The translations under genes and the position numbers were made by a program. A stretch of 9,808 nt of DNA. Source: Mariprofundaceae bacterium (GTDB taxonomy: Bacteria; Pseudomonadota; Zetaproteobacteria; Mariprofundales; Mariprofundaceae). The stretch is taken from positions 1-9,808 of the forward strand of contig JAUZQT010000009.1 in assembly GCA_030950825.1 (NCBI GenBank). Direction: 5' to 3'. Of the stretch, positions 1-7,337 are shown one piece after another. The notes beneath the pieces are model-generated. The model ran no database searches, was not told the DNA's origin, and saw only the letters and a program-made list of their open reading frames with translations. How positions within the stretch are numbered: the first letter of the stretch is position 1; the number at the start of each line of letters is the position of its first letter.

Positions 1-40
1 TATTTATAATACTTTTATATGCGATTGCCCTACAGACCTA

Positions 41-209
41 TTAGCCTGAATAATTCACAAATACTGTCGTGCCCTTGCTTGCCCCTTTATCCGCAACGAA
101 TACCCTGCTAGTCGAGCGTATCCATTGGTACGGCACTCCCGACAAAAAAATCGTTGCAGATAAAGGTTCTTCGCAATCATCACAACGATTTATGAATTAT
201 TCAGGCTAA
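41..209. repeat. 169-bp nested palindromic (MITE/REP-like) repeat, copy 1
   Basis: The two ends are a perfect 17-bp inverted repeat, TTAGCCTGAATAATTCA at 41-57 and its complement at 193-209. A second inverted repeat lies inside: 84-99 against 151-166 match at 15 of 16 positions. The whole unit can therefore fold into one long hairpin. No ORF is carried. Both edges recur at 5406-5419 and 5443-5479, which makes this a dispersed family rather than a one-off terminator. I see no convincing target-site duplication. It lies downstream of lolD, so it sits in a 3' region where it would do little harm. Confidence 0.7.
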
Positions 210-210
210 G

Positions 211-248
211 GAATGGGAATTAAATGCACAAGTTATTAATTCCCATTC
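211..248 (-). terminator. Hairpin just downstream of lolD, possible terminator
   Basis: A perfect 13-bp stem (GAATGGGAATTAA at 211-223 and its complement at 236-248) closes a 12-nt loop. It starts 7 nt past the lolD stop. In the lolD direction the stem is followed by CTTAGCC, not a U-run, so it is a weak intrinsic terminator at best. It may mainly protect the 3' end. It directly abuts the 41-209 repeat. Confidence 0.5.
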
Positions 249-255
249 TTAAGCC

Positions 256-954
256 TCAGACATCCGCAGCAATAAGCTTGCCTTTCTTCAAACGCAATAC
301 TCGATCCACTCGCCTCGCCAACTCCATGTTATGCGTCACCATAATAACCGCTGTGCCTACCTGTTGGCATAATAACTGCATCGCTTGAAAAACACCCTGT
401 GCCGTGACCTCATCTAAGTTTCCTGTGGGTTCATCCACCAACAATAAACTTGGTTTACCCACCAAAGCACGCGCTACGGCAACTCTCTGCGCCTCACCGC
501 CAGATAACTTTGCAGGCACATGTGACAAGCGGCTTTTTAGCCCCAATTTCTCCAACAAATCAATAGCATCTTGCTCAGCATCCTTCCTAGCCTTGCCACG
601 AACCAGTAAAGGCAGCATAACATTTTCCAATGCATTTAATTCAGGAATTAAATGATGCGCTTGATAAACAAAACCGATCGAATGATTGCGCAACCGAGCT
701 CGCTCGCGTTGATTGAGCGTAAAAAGCCCTTGCTCTGCTAAATAGGCTTCACCGCTATCTGGGTCATCCAATGTTCCTAGCACTTGTAGTAAGGTGCTCT
801 TCCCTGCCCCTGATTCGCCGACAACAGCTAAAAACTCACCTCGATATAATACAAAATCGACATCTTTAAGTATGTTCAAAGAGCCAGAAGCACTCTGGTA
901 TGATTTATTTAGCCCAGAAACTCGAAGCAATACTTCTTTGCTCGTTGCCTGCAA
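256..954 (-). CDS. lolD: LolD, ATPase of the lipoprotein-releasing ABC transporter
   Basis: 232 residues, normal for LolD. ABC motifs are complete and in order: Walker A GESGAGKST (46-54), Q-loop Gln98, signature LSGGE (150-154), Walker B LLLVDEP (170-176, catalytic Glu175), and switch His208. Family knowledge: LolD dimerises on the cytoplasmic face under the LolC/E membrane subunits and powers extraction of outer-membrane lipoproteins from the inner membrane to LolA. The start is TTG. No in-frame ATG lies nearby, and AGGGAGG sits 5 nt upstream, inside the last codons of the preceding gene. The gap to that gene is 1 nt, so translation is probably coupled. MacB and FtsE are related ATPases, but the matching LolC/E-type permease two genes upstream in the same run favours LolD. 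Confidence 0.93.
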   Translation of the reverse strand: MQATSKEVLLRVSGLNKSYQSASGSLNILKDVDFVLYRGEFLAVVGESGAGKSTLLQVLGTLDDPDSGEAYLAEQGLFTLNQRERARLRNHSIGFVYQAHHLIPELNALENVMLPLLVRGKARKDAEQDAIDLLEKLGLKSRLSHVPAKLSGGEAQRVAVARALVGKPSLLLVDEPTGNLDEVTAQGVFQAMQLLCQQVGTAVIMVTHNMELARRVDRVLRLKKGKLIAADV

Positions 955-955
955 G

Positions 956-2173
956 CTACCCTCCCTTCTTCATCAATGTCTTGATTGTATCCTGTACCCG
1001 CTTCTTTTGATATGCCTCCACAACTTTCCGCACAGAACTGTACTCAAGCGCAATAGCATTAAAGGCATCACGGGTTAATTCCATCACTTCCAGTGCATCT
1101 TTTGCAACAACCGTTGCTGTTCTCGGTTTATCTGTCAACAAAGCCACTTCAACAAAAAAAGAGCCTTCACCCATCACGCCTAATTCAACGGGGGCTCCAC
1201 CACGCCGCATGTCATTGGTAAATACCACAACTCTTCCTGAACGTATCAAAAAGAATGACTTTCCCAGATCTCCTTCCTTGACCACAACATCGCCAACATT
1301 AAAAATACGCACATCAAATTTATCAGCCAAAGCCAACCGTACTTTCTTTGGCACACCCTCAAAAATAGGTGTGATTGCCAAGACACGTGCCAATACACGC
1401 TGGCAATAGAACTCCTCTACCGTTTCTTTAATTTTCGCATGTTTTTTTACCCAAGAATCAAATGTTTCTCGGTTAATCATGAGCAAGCTTGCTTCCGTTT
1501 CAGCAACCGCTGCATTAACATGTTTGATGCGCGACATAAAAGCATGTTCACCAAAAAAATCACCTTCACACAGATTAGAAAACACCCTATTTCCACCCGA
1601 TGGAAGCGCTGCTTGCAAGCGCACAGAGCCCATACCAATCAAATACAGGTAATCTCCAGCCATCCCCTCTTTATAAATGTACGCACCTGCCGCAAAAACT
1701 TTTAATGTCAATGAATCCATAAAAGACTCAAACTCATCACCCGACAAGCCCGACAACAATGGTGTTCGTTCAACATTTAATCGCGCCATCTCACCAAGCG
1801 TTTCATGCTCAGACAATACATGTTCTTGCGGCTTAAGCGTAGAAATAGCCCAATCATCACCGCGCTCTGATGAAAGCTCTCTCAAATGTTTTTGTACTTC
1901 GGTTTGGTTCGGATCCAAGCGTAAAATTATTTTGTTAATGGCAATGGCCTGAACCACAAAGCTATCTTCAGCGTAGGCTTTCGCAATCTTGATATAGTCT
2001 TGGACGGAAGCCTTGGAATCACCCGTTTTTTCACGTAATTCAGCCACTTTTACGTATATTCTTAAATCCTTGGGATCAGCTTTATGCAACTCTTCAAAAA
2101 AAAGTAATGCTTTGGCATACTTGCCATCCAGCAATGCCCTTTTCGCCTTGTTTCGCAACTGATCTGTAGACAT
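956..2173 (-). CDS. TPR plus tandem cyclic-nucleotide-binding-fold protein, function unknown
   Basis: 405 residues with no signal peptide or membrane segment, so probably cytoplasmic. Residues about 4-95 look like TPR helices (for example LLDGKYAKALLFFEELHKADP). Two CAP/CNB-type beta-rolls follow, at about 138-250 and 265-385. There is no helix-turn-helix after either, so it is not a CRP-type regulator. The phosphate-binding cassettes are imperfect. In the first, FGE (207-209) is present but the expected Arg is His218. In the second, PRTAT keeps Arg351 but the Gly of FGE is Val341. True cyclic-nucleotide binding is therefore uncertain. The start ATG shares one base with the previous stop (TAATG) and has GAGG 8 nt upstream. 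It sits between the LolC/E permease and lolD, which suggests, but does not prove, a role in regulating lipoprotein export or reporting envelope state. Confidence 0.85.
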   Translation of the reverse strand: MSTDQLRNKAKRALLDGKYAKALLFFEELHKADPKDLRIYVKVAELREKTGDSKASVQDYIKIAKAYAEDSFVVQAIAINKIILRLDPNQTEVQKHLRELSSERGDDWAISTLKPQEHVLSEHETLGEMARLNVERTPLLSGLSGDEFESFMDSLTLKVFAAGAYIYKEGMAGDYLYLIGMGSVRLQAALPSGGNRVFSNLCEGDFFGEHAFMSRIKHVNAAVAETEASLLMINRETFDSWVKKHAKIKETVEEFYCQRVLARVLAITPIFEGVPKKVRLALADKFDVRIFNVGDVVVKEGDLGKSFFLIRSGRVVVFTNDMRRGGAPVELGVMGEGSFFVEVALLTDKPRTATVVAKDALEVMELTRDAFNAIALEYSSVRKVVEAYQKKRVQDTIKTLMKKGG

Positions 2174-3414
2174 TATTCATACCTCAATGCGTCGGCTGGC
2201 GGCACATTGGCAGCGCGCCAAGCTGGATAAAATGTAGCCAACACACCCAACAACAAACTAACGATCACAATCCAAGCAACCGATACGGGGTCAATCAGTG
2301 AGGGAACATGCTCAATAAAATAAACATCTCCAGATAGAATCGTTATGCCTGTTATTTTTTCAATCCAGCCCAGTAAAGCATCCAACTGCCAAGCCAGCAA
2401 CAAACCAAAGCTTGCCCCTAGTAGGGTTCCAAGTCCACATAACAGCGTTCCCATCATTAAAAAGATACGCATCACCGAGGCATGCGTTGCGCCCACTGTT
2501 TTCAAAATAGCAATTTCTTTACGTCGCTCCATCACGACCATAACCAATGACGATACCATGTTAAATACTGCTACAAGCACAATAAGGGATAAAATAATCC
2601 CCATGACTAGGCGCTCCATTTTCAAAGCCTGAAAAAACGAACGGTGACGATGCATCCAATCCGTTACCCAAGCCGACACGGGTAATTGCATGCGTGCCCT
2701 TGCGGCAACAACACTGGCTTGATTGCGATCATACAAATGTAATTCAATACCAGTCACCCGATCGCCCATGCGGTTAAGGCGCTGAACAGCCACTAACGGT
2801 GCGATCATAAGGCCGACATCATATTCATAAAAACCTGAATCAAAAATCCCTACAACACGAAAGCCTCGCACACGTGGCACCATGCCAGCAGGGGAAATCC
2901 CTCCAGCGGGGGAAATTAGCCGCAACGAACCGCCAACACTCACATGAAGCTTGCGCGCTAGGTCTTTACCAATCACTATTTCATAAGGAGAATGTCCTTG
3001 ATCCGAAATAAAGCGCCCCGATATAATATGGCTGGCAATATTCTCTTCGCGTGTAACATCAACACCTTTTAGAATCACGCCCGTTGAGTATCGACCATTA
3101 TTAGCCAAAACTTGAGCCGTTATATAAGGCGCAGCCTTGGCAACGCCTTCAATATTTTCAGATATTTCCAACCACTTTTGCCAGTTTTCCAATGTGTCAT
3201 CAGCGCCTTGGATATCAACATGTGATGAAAAACCAAGGATTTTATTCTTTAACTCCGCATCAAACCCATACATCACCGACATCACCACAATCAATGCAGC
3301 GACTCCAATCGCCACACCAATGGCAGAACTCCAGCCAATCAGCGATACAAATCGCTCATCGCGCCGAGATTTCAAATAACGACGAGCCAGCATCCATTCA
3401 TAAGACTTTATCAC
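2173..3414 (-). CDS. lolC: LolC/LolE-family lipoprotein-releasing permease
   Basis: 413 residues, the usual LolC/E length. Topology fits: TM1 at about 24-49, a periplasmic domain at about 50-265, then three TM segments near 268-293, 318-343 and 376-396. The FtsX-type signatures ERRKEIAILKTVGAT (296-310) and the C-terminal YPAWRAANVPPADALRYE are clear. The region around 165-199 (GMVPRVRGFRVVGIFDSGFYEYD) corresponds to the LolC/E periplasmic hook area. The start is GTG, chosen because the N-terminus then aligns with LolC/E proteins; I see no Shine-Dalgarno. It begins 31 nt after the permease gene. I cannot decide between LolC and LolE. Only one such permease is present, so it may act as a homodimer (LolF style) with LolD, unless a second copy exists elsewhere. 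Confidence 0.9.
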   Translation of the reverse strand: MIKSYEWMLARRYLKSRRDERFVSLIGWSSAIGVAIGVAALIVVMSVMYGFDAELKNKILGFSSHVDIQGADDTLENWQKWLEISENIEGVAKAAPYITAQVLANNGRYSTGVILKGVDVTREENIASHIISGRFISDQGHSPYEIVIGKDLARKLHVSVGGSLRLISPAGGISPAGMVPRVRGFRVVGIFDSGFYEYDVGLMIAPLVAVQRLNRMGDRVTGIELHLYDRNQASVVAARARMQLPVSAWVTDWMHRHRSFFQALKMERLVMGIILSLIVLVAVFNMVSSLVMVVMERRKEIAILKTVGATHASVMRIFLMMGTLLCGLGTLLGASFGLLLAWQLDALLGWIEKITGITILSGDVYFIEHVPSLIDPVSVAWIVIVSLLLGVLATFYPAWRAANVPPADALRYE

Positions 3415-3445
3415 GAATTAAAACCGAAAAATAACATGAAAACCA

Positions 3446-4795
3446 TCAGCTCAAATATCGCAAGTATAGGTAGACATGTGAAATAGCAACCGTCAACAAC
3501 ATCAATAAAAAGGCATGTTTCATGAACGTTAAAAATGCAATCGGGTGCCCTGCACGCTGGGCAAATCCAGCCACAATCAGATTGGCCGATGCCCCAATCA
3601 ATGAGCCGTTACCACCCAAACATGCCCCCAAAGCCAATGCCCACCACAAAGGCACCAGTGCTTCTTCCCCTCCGAATGTTGGCGCCATACTTTGAATCAA
3701 GGGAATCATTGTCGCCACAAATGGGATGTTATCAATCAATGCAGAGGCAATGGCAGATACCCATAGAATAGCTGCAGCCGTTGCTGCAAAATCGCCACCT
3801 GTGAGTGCCAGTGTTTTCTCTCCCAGCATGGAAATAACGCCCGTATGCTCAACCCCTGTCACAATGATAAACAAGCCAACAAAGAAGAAAATAGTAGTCC
3901 ATTCCACCTCTGACATAATGCCTTCATAAGCATGATCTTTATCATGCAAAGGCTGCCCCCAACTTTGCAAGAGAAGCAATACCGCTGCACCAAACATGGC
4001 AATGCTAGCTGGCTCTAAATGGAAAGTGTGCGCCACCGTAAAACCAGTTATAACAGCAAATAAAACAAACAGACTCTTTTTAAGAAGCGGCACATTTTTA
4101 ATCGCAGCATTTTCATCAAATTGCATGATCAGCTGTTTCTTTTCATCAGAAGCTTTTAAATCACGCCCAAACATCAACCAGATCACCCCGATCACAACAA
4201 TAAAAATAACGGGGATAATGGGTGCCAAATTCACCAAAAAGTCAGTAAAGTTCAGATGTGCAGCAGAGCCAATCATAATATTTGGTGGATCACCGATTAG
4301 TGTCGCTGTACCACCAACATTTGATGCCAAAATCAAGGCGAACAAATATGGGTAAGGGCGCACACCCAAAGCCTCCGTAATCAACAATGTAACGGGCGCA
4401 ATCAATAATACGGTCGTAACATTATCAAGCAGCGCCGAAAACACAGCCGTAACCAAGGACAACATCACCAGAATCCCCCAAGGCTCGCCCTTCACCGCCT
4501 TCGCTGCTTTAATCGCAACATACTGGAACATCCCCGTTTTTTGACTAATCGCCACAATCACCATCATGCCTGTCAGTAAGCCGATGGTATTAAAATCAAT
4601 ACCAGCCACTGCCTGCTGCTGATTCAACACGCCGCAGAGAATCATCAAACCCGCACCCAATAAAGCCAGCACAGCCCGATTGAATTTCTCTGCCATGATC
4701 ACACCATAAATGACCAATAAAATGGACACAGCAACCCATACTGGGTCAAGACCAAATATCACTGAAGATGAAATAGTTTCACTTGTATTATGCAT
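3446..4795 (-). CDS. ArsB/NhaD-type (SLC13-like) inner-membrane ion permease
   Basis: 449 very hydrophobic residues with about ten or more predicted membrane segments. Two inverted-topology halves each carry a family signature pair. In half one these are SALLDNVTTVLL (DN at 124-125) and GGTATLIGDPPN (161-172). In half two they are SALIDNIPFVAT (DN at 355-356) and GGNGSLIGASANL (394-406). This pattern is typical of the ion transporter superfamily that includes ArsB, NhaD and the P protein; members move anions or exchange sodium for protons. A soluble loop lies at about 211-240. Substrate cannot be read from sequence, and no ars genes are nearby, so arsenite export is not indicated. The start codon overlaps the end of the CBS gene by 8 nt (ATGCATAA), implying coupled translation and a shared function. 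Confidence 0.88.
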   Translation of the reverse strand: MHNTSETISSSVIFGLDPVWVAVSILLVIYGVIMAEKFNRAVLALLGAGLMILCGVLNQQQAVAGIDFNTIGLLTGMMVIVAISQKTGMFQYVAIKAAKAVKGEPWGILVMLSLVTAVFSALLDNVTTVLLIAPVTLLITEALGVRPYPYLFALILASNVGGTATLIGDPPNIMIGSAAHLNFTDFLVNLAPIIPVIFIVVIGVIWLMFGRDLKASDEKKQLIMQFDENAAIKNVPLLKKSLFVLFAVITGFTVAHTFHLEPASIAMFGAAVLLLLQSWGQPLHDKDHAYEGIMSEVEWTTIFFFVGLFIIVTGVEHTGVISMLGEKTLALTGGDFAATAAAILWVSAIASALIDNIPFVATMIPLIQSMAPTFGGEEALVPLWWALALGACLGGNGSLIGASANLIVAGFAQRAGHPIAFLTFMKHAFLLMLLTVAISHVYLYLRYLS

Positions 4796-5261
4796 CGTTT
4801 TCTATGCTCTCCACCATATTTCTTAAACGATCAAGAATATCCCCCGCCGAAATAATACCAGTCAGGCGGTGTTTATCATCCACAACAAGGGCATACTCAT
4901 GTTTATTGAAAGTGACAAGCGCCGCAGAAGTTGAAAGTAATGACTCATCATGCCCCACCAGCAATGGATTCTTATCCATGATGGCAGATACCTTCCCCTT
5001 GGCTGCTTGGTGGTAATGTTTGCGTAAAACCCCCATATCAGGTGCATATGCAATCGCATTCAAATCACCACTGGCAATGTAGTCAGGGACAATGTATTCC
5101 AACAATGAGAATGTCGAAATAACACCTACCACAACGCCTTCATCGGTCAGCACTGGCAACATACGCAGCTTTTCAGCACGCATTCGATCTACCACATCGC
5201 TAACACACTCATCAACGTGCGCCGCTACAAAATTTGTTAGCATAATATTTTCAGCCAGCAT
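4788..5261 (-). CDS. Two-CBS-domain regulatory protein
   Basis: 157 residues from the chosen start. A longer frame opens at 5279, but GGAGGAG lies just ahead of the ATG at 5261, so the shorter form is preferred. It is a Bateman pair: CBS1 at about 1-62 (VSDVVDRMRAEKLRMLPVLT, then VVGVISTFSLLEYI) and CBS2 at about 90-150 (VSAIMDKNPLLVG, then LTGIISAGDILDRL). It has no membrane segment and no other domain. Such pairs usually bind adenine nucleotides and tune a partner enzyme or transporter. The overlap with the permease gene makes that transporter the likely partner; this is inference. It is the first gene of the five-gene run, with upstream control presumably in the repeat-rich interval before it. 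Confidence 0.88.
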   Translation of the reverse strand: MLAENIMLTNFVAAHVDECVSDVVDRMRAEKLRMLPVLTDEGVVVGVISTFSLLEYIVPDYIASGDLNAIAYAPDMGVLRKHYHQAAKGKVSAIMDKNPLLVGHDESLLSTSAALVTFNKHEYALVVDDKHRLTGIISAGDILDRLRNMVESIENDA

Positions 5262-5313
5262 AACTTCTCCTCCGTGCATTTTATAAATTACACTGTGTTA
5301 GGGTCGCGGAAAA

Positions 5314-5408
5314 AATAATGGGTATTGGCTGGTTTTCACCTTGATTCTCATTAAATAGACCAGCTATTCGACTTAAGTCAATGCAAAAACCAACTCAATT
5401 CCATTATT
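5314..5408. repeat. Imperfect long hairpin with conserved AATAG/CTATT loop
   Basis: The arms at 5314-5336 and 5386-5408 pair at 17 of 23 positions, beginning AATAATGG against CCATTATT and ending GGTTTT against AAAACC. The apex is TTAAATAGACCAGCTATTCG (5351-5370), itself a small hairpin (AATAG/CTATT). Nearly the same apex recurs at 5643-5663 inside the MITE-like element. Confidence 0.6.
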
Positions 5409-5479
5409 CACAAATACTGCCACCTGTGCGGCACGCACAGGTGCAATTATCACGACGATTCATGAATAGTCAGGGTTAG
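5406..5479. repeat. Truncated copy 2 of the REP-like repeat
   Basis: ATTCACAAATACTG (5406-5419) is identical to 53-66, and the right edge 5443-5479 closely matches 173-209 (GCAATyATCACrACGATTyATGAAT, then CAGG and TTAG/CTAA). The interior is different: a strong 9-bp hairpin CACCTGTGC (5421-5429) against GCACAGGTG (5435-5443). The outer left TIR seen in copy 1 is absent and replaced by the 5314-5408 hairpin arm. Confidence 0.6.
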
Positions 5480-5569
5480 AACCTCATGGAAAAAATAATT
5501 ACCCAATCCAACTGGTGTAAAAGATCCATCAGCTCATTTGTTTCATGTTAAAACGAAAATGACTTTTAC

Positions 5570-5737
5570 CTAGGAGGCTGTCCGAGAATAGAAAGACCTA
5601 CTGCGAACCCCCCATTTCGGCCATTATTTTCGGCTATTTTCGTTAAATAGACCCTGCTATTCGCCTCAAACAGCCGAAAATAATGACTCAAAATGGGATT
5701 TCCTCGCTACGATCTCTATTCTCAGACCGCCTCCTAG
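5570..5737. mobile_element. MITE-like non-autonomous element inserted next to lysS
   Basis: The ends form a 24-bp imperfect inverted repeat: CTAGGAGGCTGTCCGAGAAT... (5570-5593) against the complement of 5714-5737, with mismatches only near TGTCC/GGTCT and the inner edge. Inner arms pair too: CCCATTT (5611-5617) with AAATGGG (5691-5697), and a perfect 14-bp pair at 5622-5635 and 5672-5685. The element is non-coding and could fold almost end to end. CTAG occurs at both extreme ends, fitting a CTAG (or TA) target duplication. The autonomous transposase family is unknown; a TA target would suit an IS630-like source, but that is a guess. Confidence 0.72.
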
Positions 5738-5786
5738 ATCCTGCAAGTGTTTACACATACATAGCACAAACACTTGCAGGATCTAG
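5734..5786 (-). terminator. Perfect 19-bp palindromic hairpin downstream of lysS
   Basis: CTAGATCCTGCAAGTGTTT (5734-5752) pairs perfectly with 5768-5786 around a 15-nt loop, starting 3 nt beyond the lysS stop. In the lysS direction no U-run follows. On the plus strand a T-rich stretch does follow. It probably ends or stabilises the ndk-lysS transcript. Its outer edge coincides with the MITE-like element boundary. Confidence 0.6.
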
Positions 5787-5789
5787 GTT

Positions 5790-7328
5790 TTATTTAACTG
5801 ATTCTGGCCTCATATGAGGAAACAGTAAAACATCGCGGATAGAGTGTTGACCCGTTAACATCATCACCAAGCGATCTACCCCAATGCCAACACCCGCTGC
5901 TGGTGGCATACCAAACTCCAATGCCCGTAAATAATCTTCATCCACACCTGTTGCTTCAGCATCGCCAGCATCTTTGGCCTGCGCTTGAGCCATAAAACGT
6001 CCACGCTGGTCATCTGGGTCATTCAGCTCAGAGAATCCATTGGCAATCTCACAGCCAGCCACGAACAATTCAAAACGATCTGTCACAGTTTTATCCTCAT
6101 TATTGCGTCGTGCCAAAGGCGATACATCAACAGGATAATGGGTAATAAAGGTAGGCTGTTGTAGCTTTGGTTCAACCAGAGTTTCAAACAATTCAAGCAG
6201 ATAGTGCCCTGCTTTCCATGTGATCAGTGGTTTTACTTCAGGATTTTCTTGCAAACAGACCGTTGCCAACAAAGCCTTATCATTGGCATGCCCACGCAAA
6301 TCAGGGCGACATTCAAACACCGCCTCATCCATGCGAATACGTTTAAATTCTTGCGCTAAATCAATATCCACACCCTTCCACGTCACTTTGCTAACGCCCA
6401 ATCCATCGGCAATATCACGAATCAGACCTTCCGTAGTATCCATTGCATCCTGAAAATCTGCATAAGCCTGATAAAACTCAACCATGGTAAATTCGGGATT
6501 ATGCGTCGCATCCAAACCTTCATTACGGAAGTTGCGATTGATTTCGAACACGCGCTCAAAACCACCCACAAGCAGGCGTTTTAAATACAATTCTGGCGCA
6601 ATACGAAGAAATAAATCCATACCCAGCGCATTGTGATGGGTAATAAACGGACGTGCCGCAGCACCACCAGCCTGAGTTTGTAACATCGGCGTTTCCACTT
6701 CCATGAAAGCGCGGTCTTCCAAGCCACGGCGCAGCAATGACACAATTTTTGAGCGCGCGCGGAATGTCTCGCGCGACTCTGGCGTAACCATCAAATCCAC
6801 ATAGCGCTGGCGATAGCGTGTCTCAATATCGCTCAGCCCATGCCACTTTTCAGGCAGTGGTCGCAAGCATTTACTCACCGATTCAATATGCGAAACCTTG
6901 ACTGATAATTCGCCCGTTTTGGTGATAAACAACACACCTCTAGCGCCAATCAAATCACCCAGATCCCACTTTTTAGTCGGATTATAAATTTCTGCTCCGC
7001 CCAAAGCATCACGATTCAAAAATAATTGCAGCTGCCCTTCAGCATCCTGAAGTTTAATAAAGCTTGATTTCCCCATAACCCGATGCGCCATCATGCGCCC
7101 AGCAACCGAGACTTCTACAGCCAACTTATCCAAGGCTTCTTTTTCACATTCAGCATATTTTGCATGAATCGCTGCGGATGATATATCCGTACGCCATGTG
7201 TTCAGATAAGCCTGCCCTACATCACGAAGCGTTTTTAATTTCTCACGACGCACAGACATTTGTTCTGATATTTTATCGGTAATTTTTGTTTCAAGCTGTT
7301 TAGAATCAGCCATATTTGAATCGCTCAT
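5790..7328 (-). CDS. lysS: Lysyl-tRNA synthetase, class II
   Basis: 512 residues, normal for bacterial class II LysRS. The enzyme charges tRNA-Lys with lysine using ATP in the cytoplasm. An N-terminal OB-fold anticodon-binding domain lies at about 71-155 (VAGRMMAHRVMGKSSFIKLQD). The catalytic domain starts near 170, with motif 1 around 205-216 (FMEVETPML), motif 2 with FRNE (267-270) and motif 3 GVGIGVDR (479-486, Arg486). The substrate-pocket stretches PELYLKRLLVGGFERVFEI and FITHYPVDVSPLARRN are intact. No strong Shine-Dalgarno precedes the ATG at 7328; an alternative ATG five codons later is possible. It follows ndk by 9 nt, so the two are very likely co-transcribed. A palindromic hairpin follows immediately. 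Confidence 0.97.
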   Translation of the reverse strand: MSDSNMADSKQLETKITDKISEQMSVRREKLKTLRDVGQAYLNTWRTDISSAAIHAKYAECEKEALDKLAVEVSVAGRMMAHRVMGKSSFIKLQDAEGQLQLFLNRDALGGAEIYNPTKKWDLGDLIGARGVLFITKTGELSVKVSHIESVSKCLRPLPEKWHGLSDIETRYRQRYVDLMVTPESRETFRARSKIVSLLRRGLEDRAFMEVETPMLQTQAGGAAARPFITHHNALGMDLFLRIAPELYLKRLLVGGFERVFEINRNFRNEGLDATHNPEFTMVEFYQAYADFQDAMDTTEGLIRDIADGLGVSKVTWKGVDIDLAQEFKRIRMDEAVFECRPDLRGHANDKALLATVCLQENPEVKPLITWKAGHYLLELFETLVEPKLQQPTFITHYPVDVSPLARRNNEDKTVTDRFELFVAGCEIANGFSELNDPDDQRGRFMAQAQAKDAGDAEATGVDEDYLRALEFGMPPAAGVGIGVDRLVMMLTGQHSIRDVLLFPHMRPESVK

Positions 7329-7337
7329 ATTGTTTTT

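Larger units (their letters stand above)
5262..5789. other. Gene-free interval filled with palindromic repeats
   Basis: No credible coding frame is seen on either strand. The interval holds a hairpin with a conserved loop (5314-5408), a truncated REP-like repeat (5406-5479), a MITE-like element (5570-5737) and the lysS 3' palindrome (5734-5786). A 12-bp direct repeat GGAAAAAATAAT (5308-5319 and 5488-5499) brackets the first two. The promoter of the CBS-permease-lol run should lie here. AT-rich sequence (TTTATAAAA, minus strand) stands just upstream of the CBS ribosome site, but I could not find a good -35 for it. Confidence 0.75.

Noticed and set aside
1..20. TATAAT at 5-10 as a promoter
   Set aside because: No -35 can be seen because the window starts here, and no plus-strand gene follows in the window.
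3996..4355. 119-codon plus-strand frame opposite the permease gene
   Set aside because: It is a shadow of a hydrophobic gene and has no independent support.
3446..4795. Naming the permease ArsB (arsenite efflux)
   Set aside because: The superfamily motif is shared by sodium/proton and anion transporters. No arsR, arsC or arsA lies nearby, so the substrate is left open.
5262..5789. CRISPR array or riboswitch in the repeat-rich interval
   Set aside because: The repeats are palindromic, differ in length and lack regular spacing with unique spacers. No known riboswitch core was recognised.
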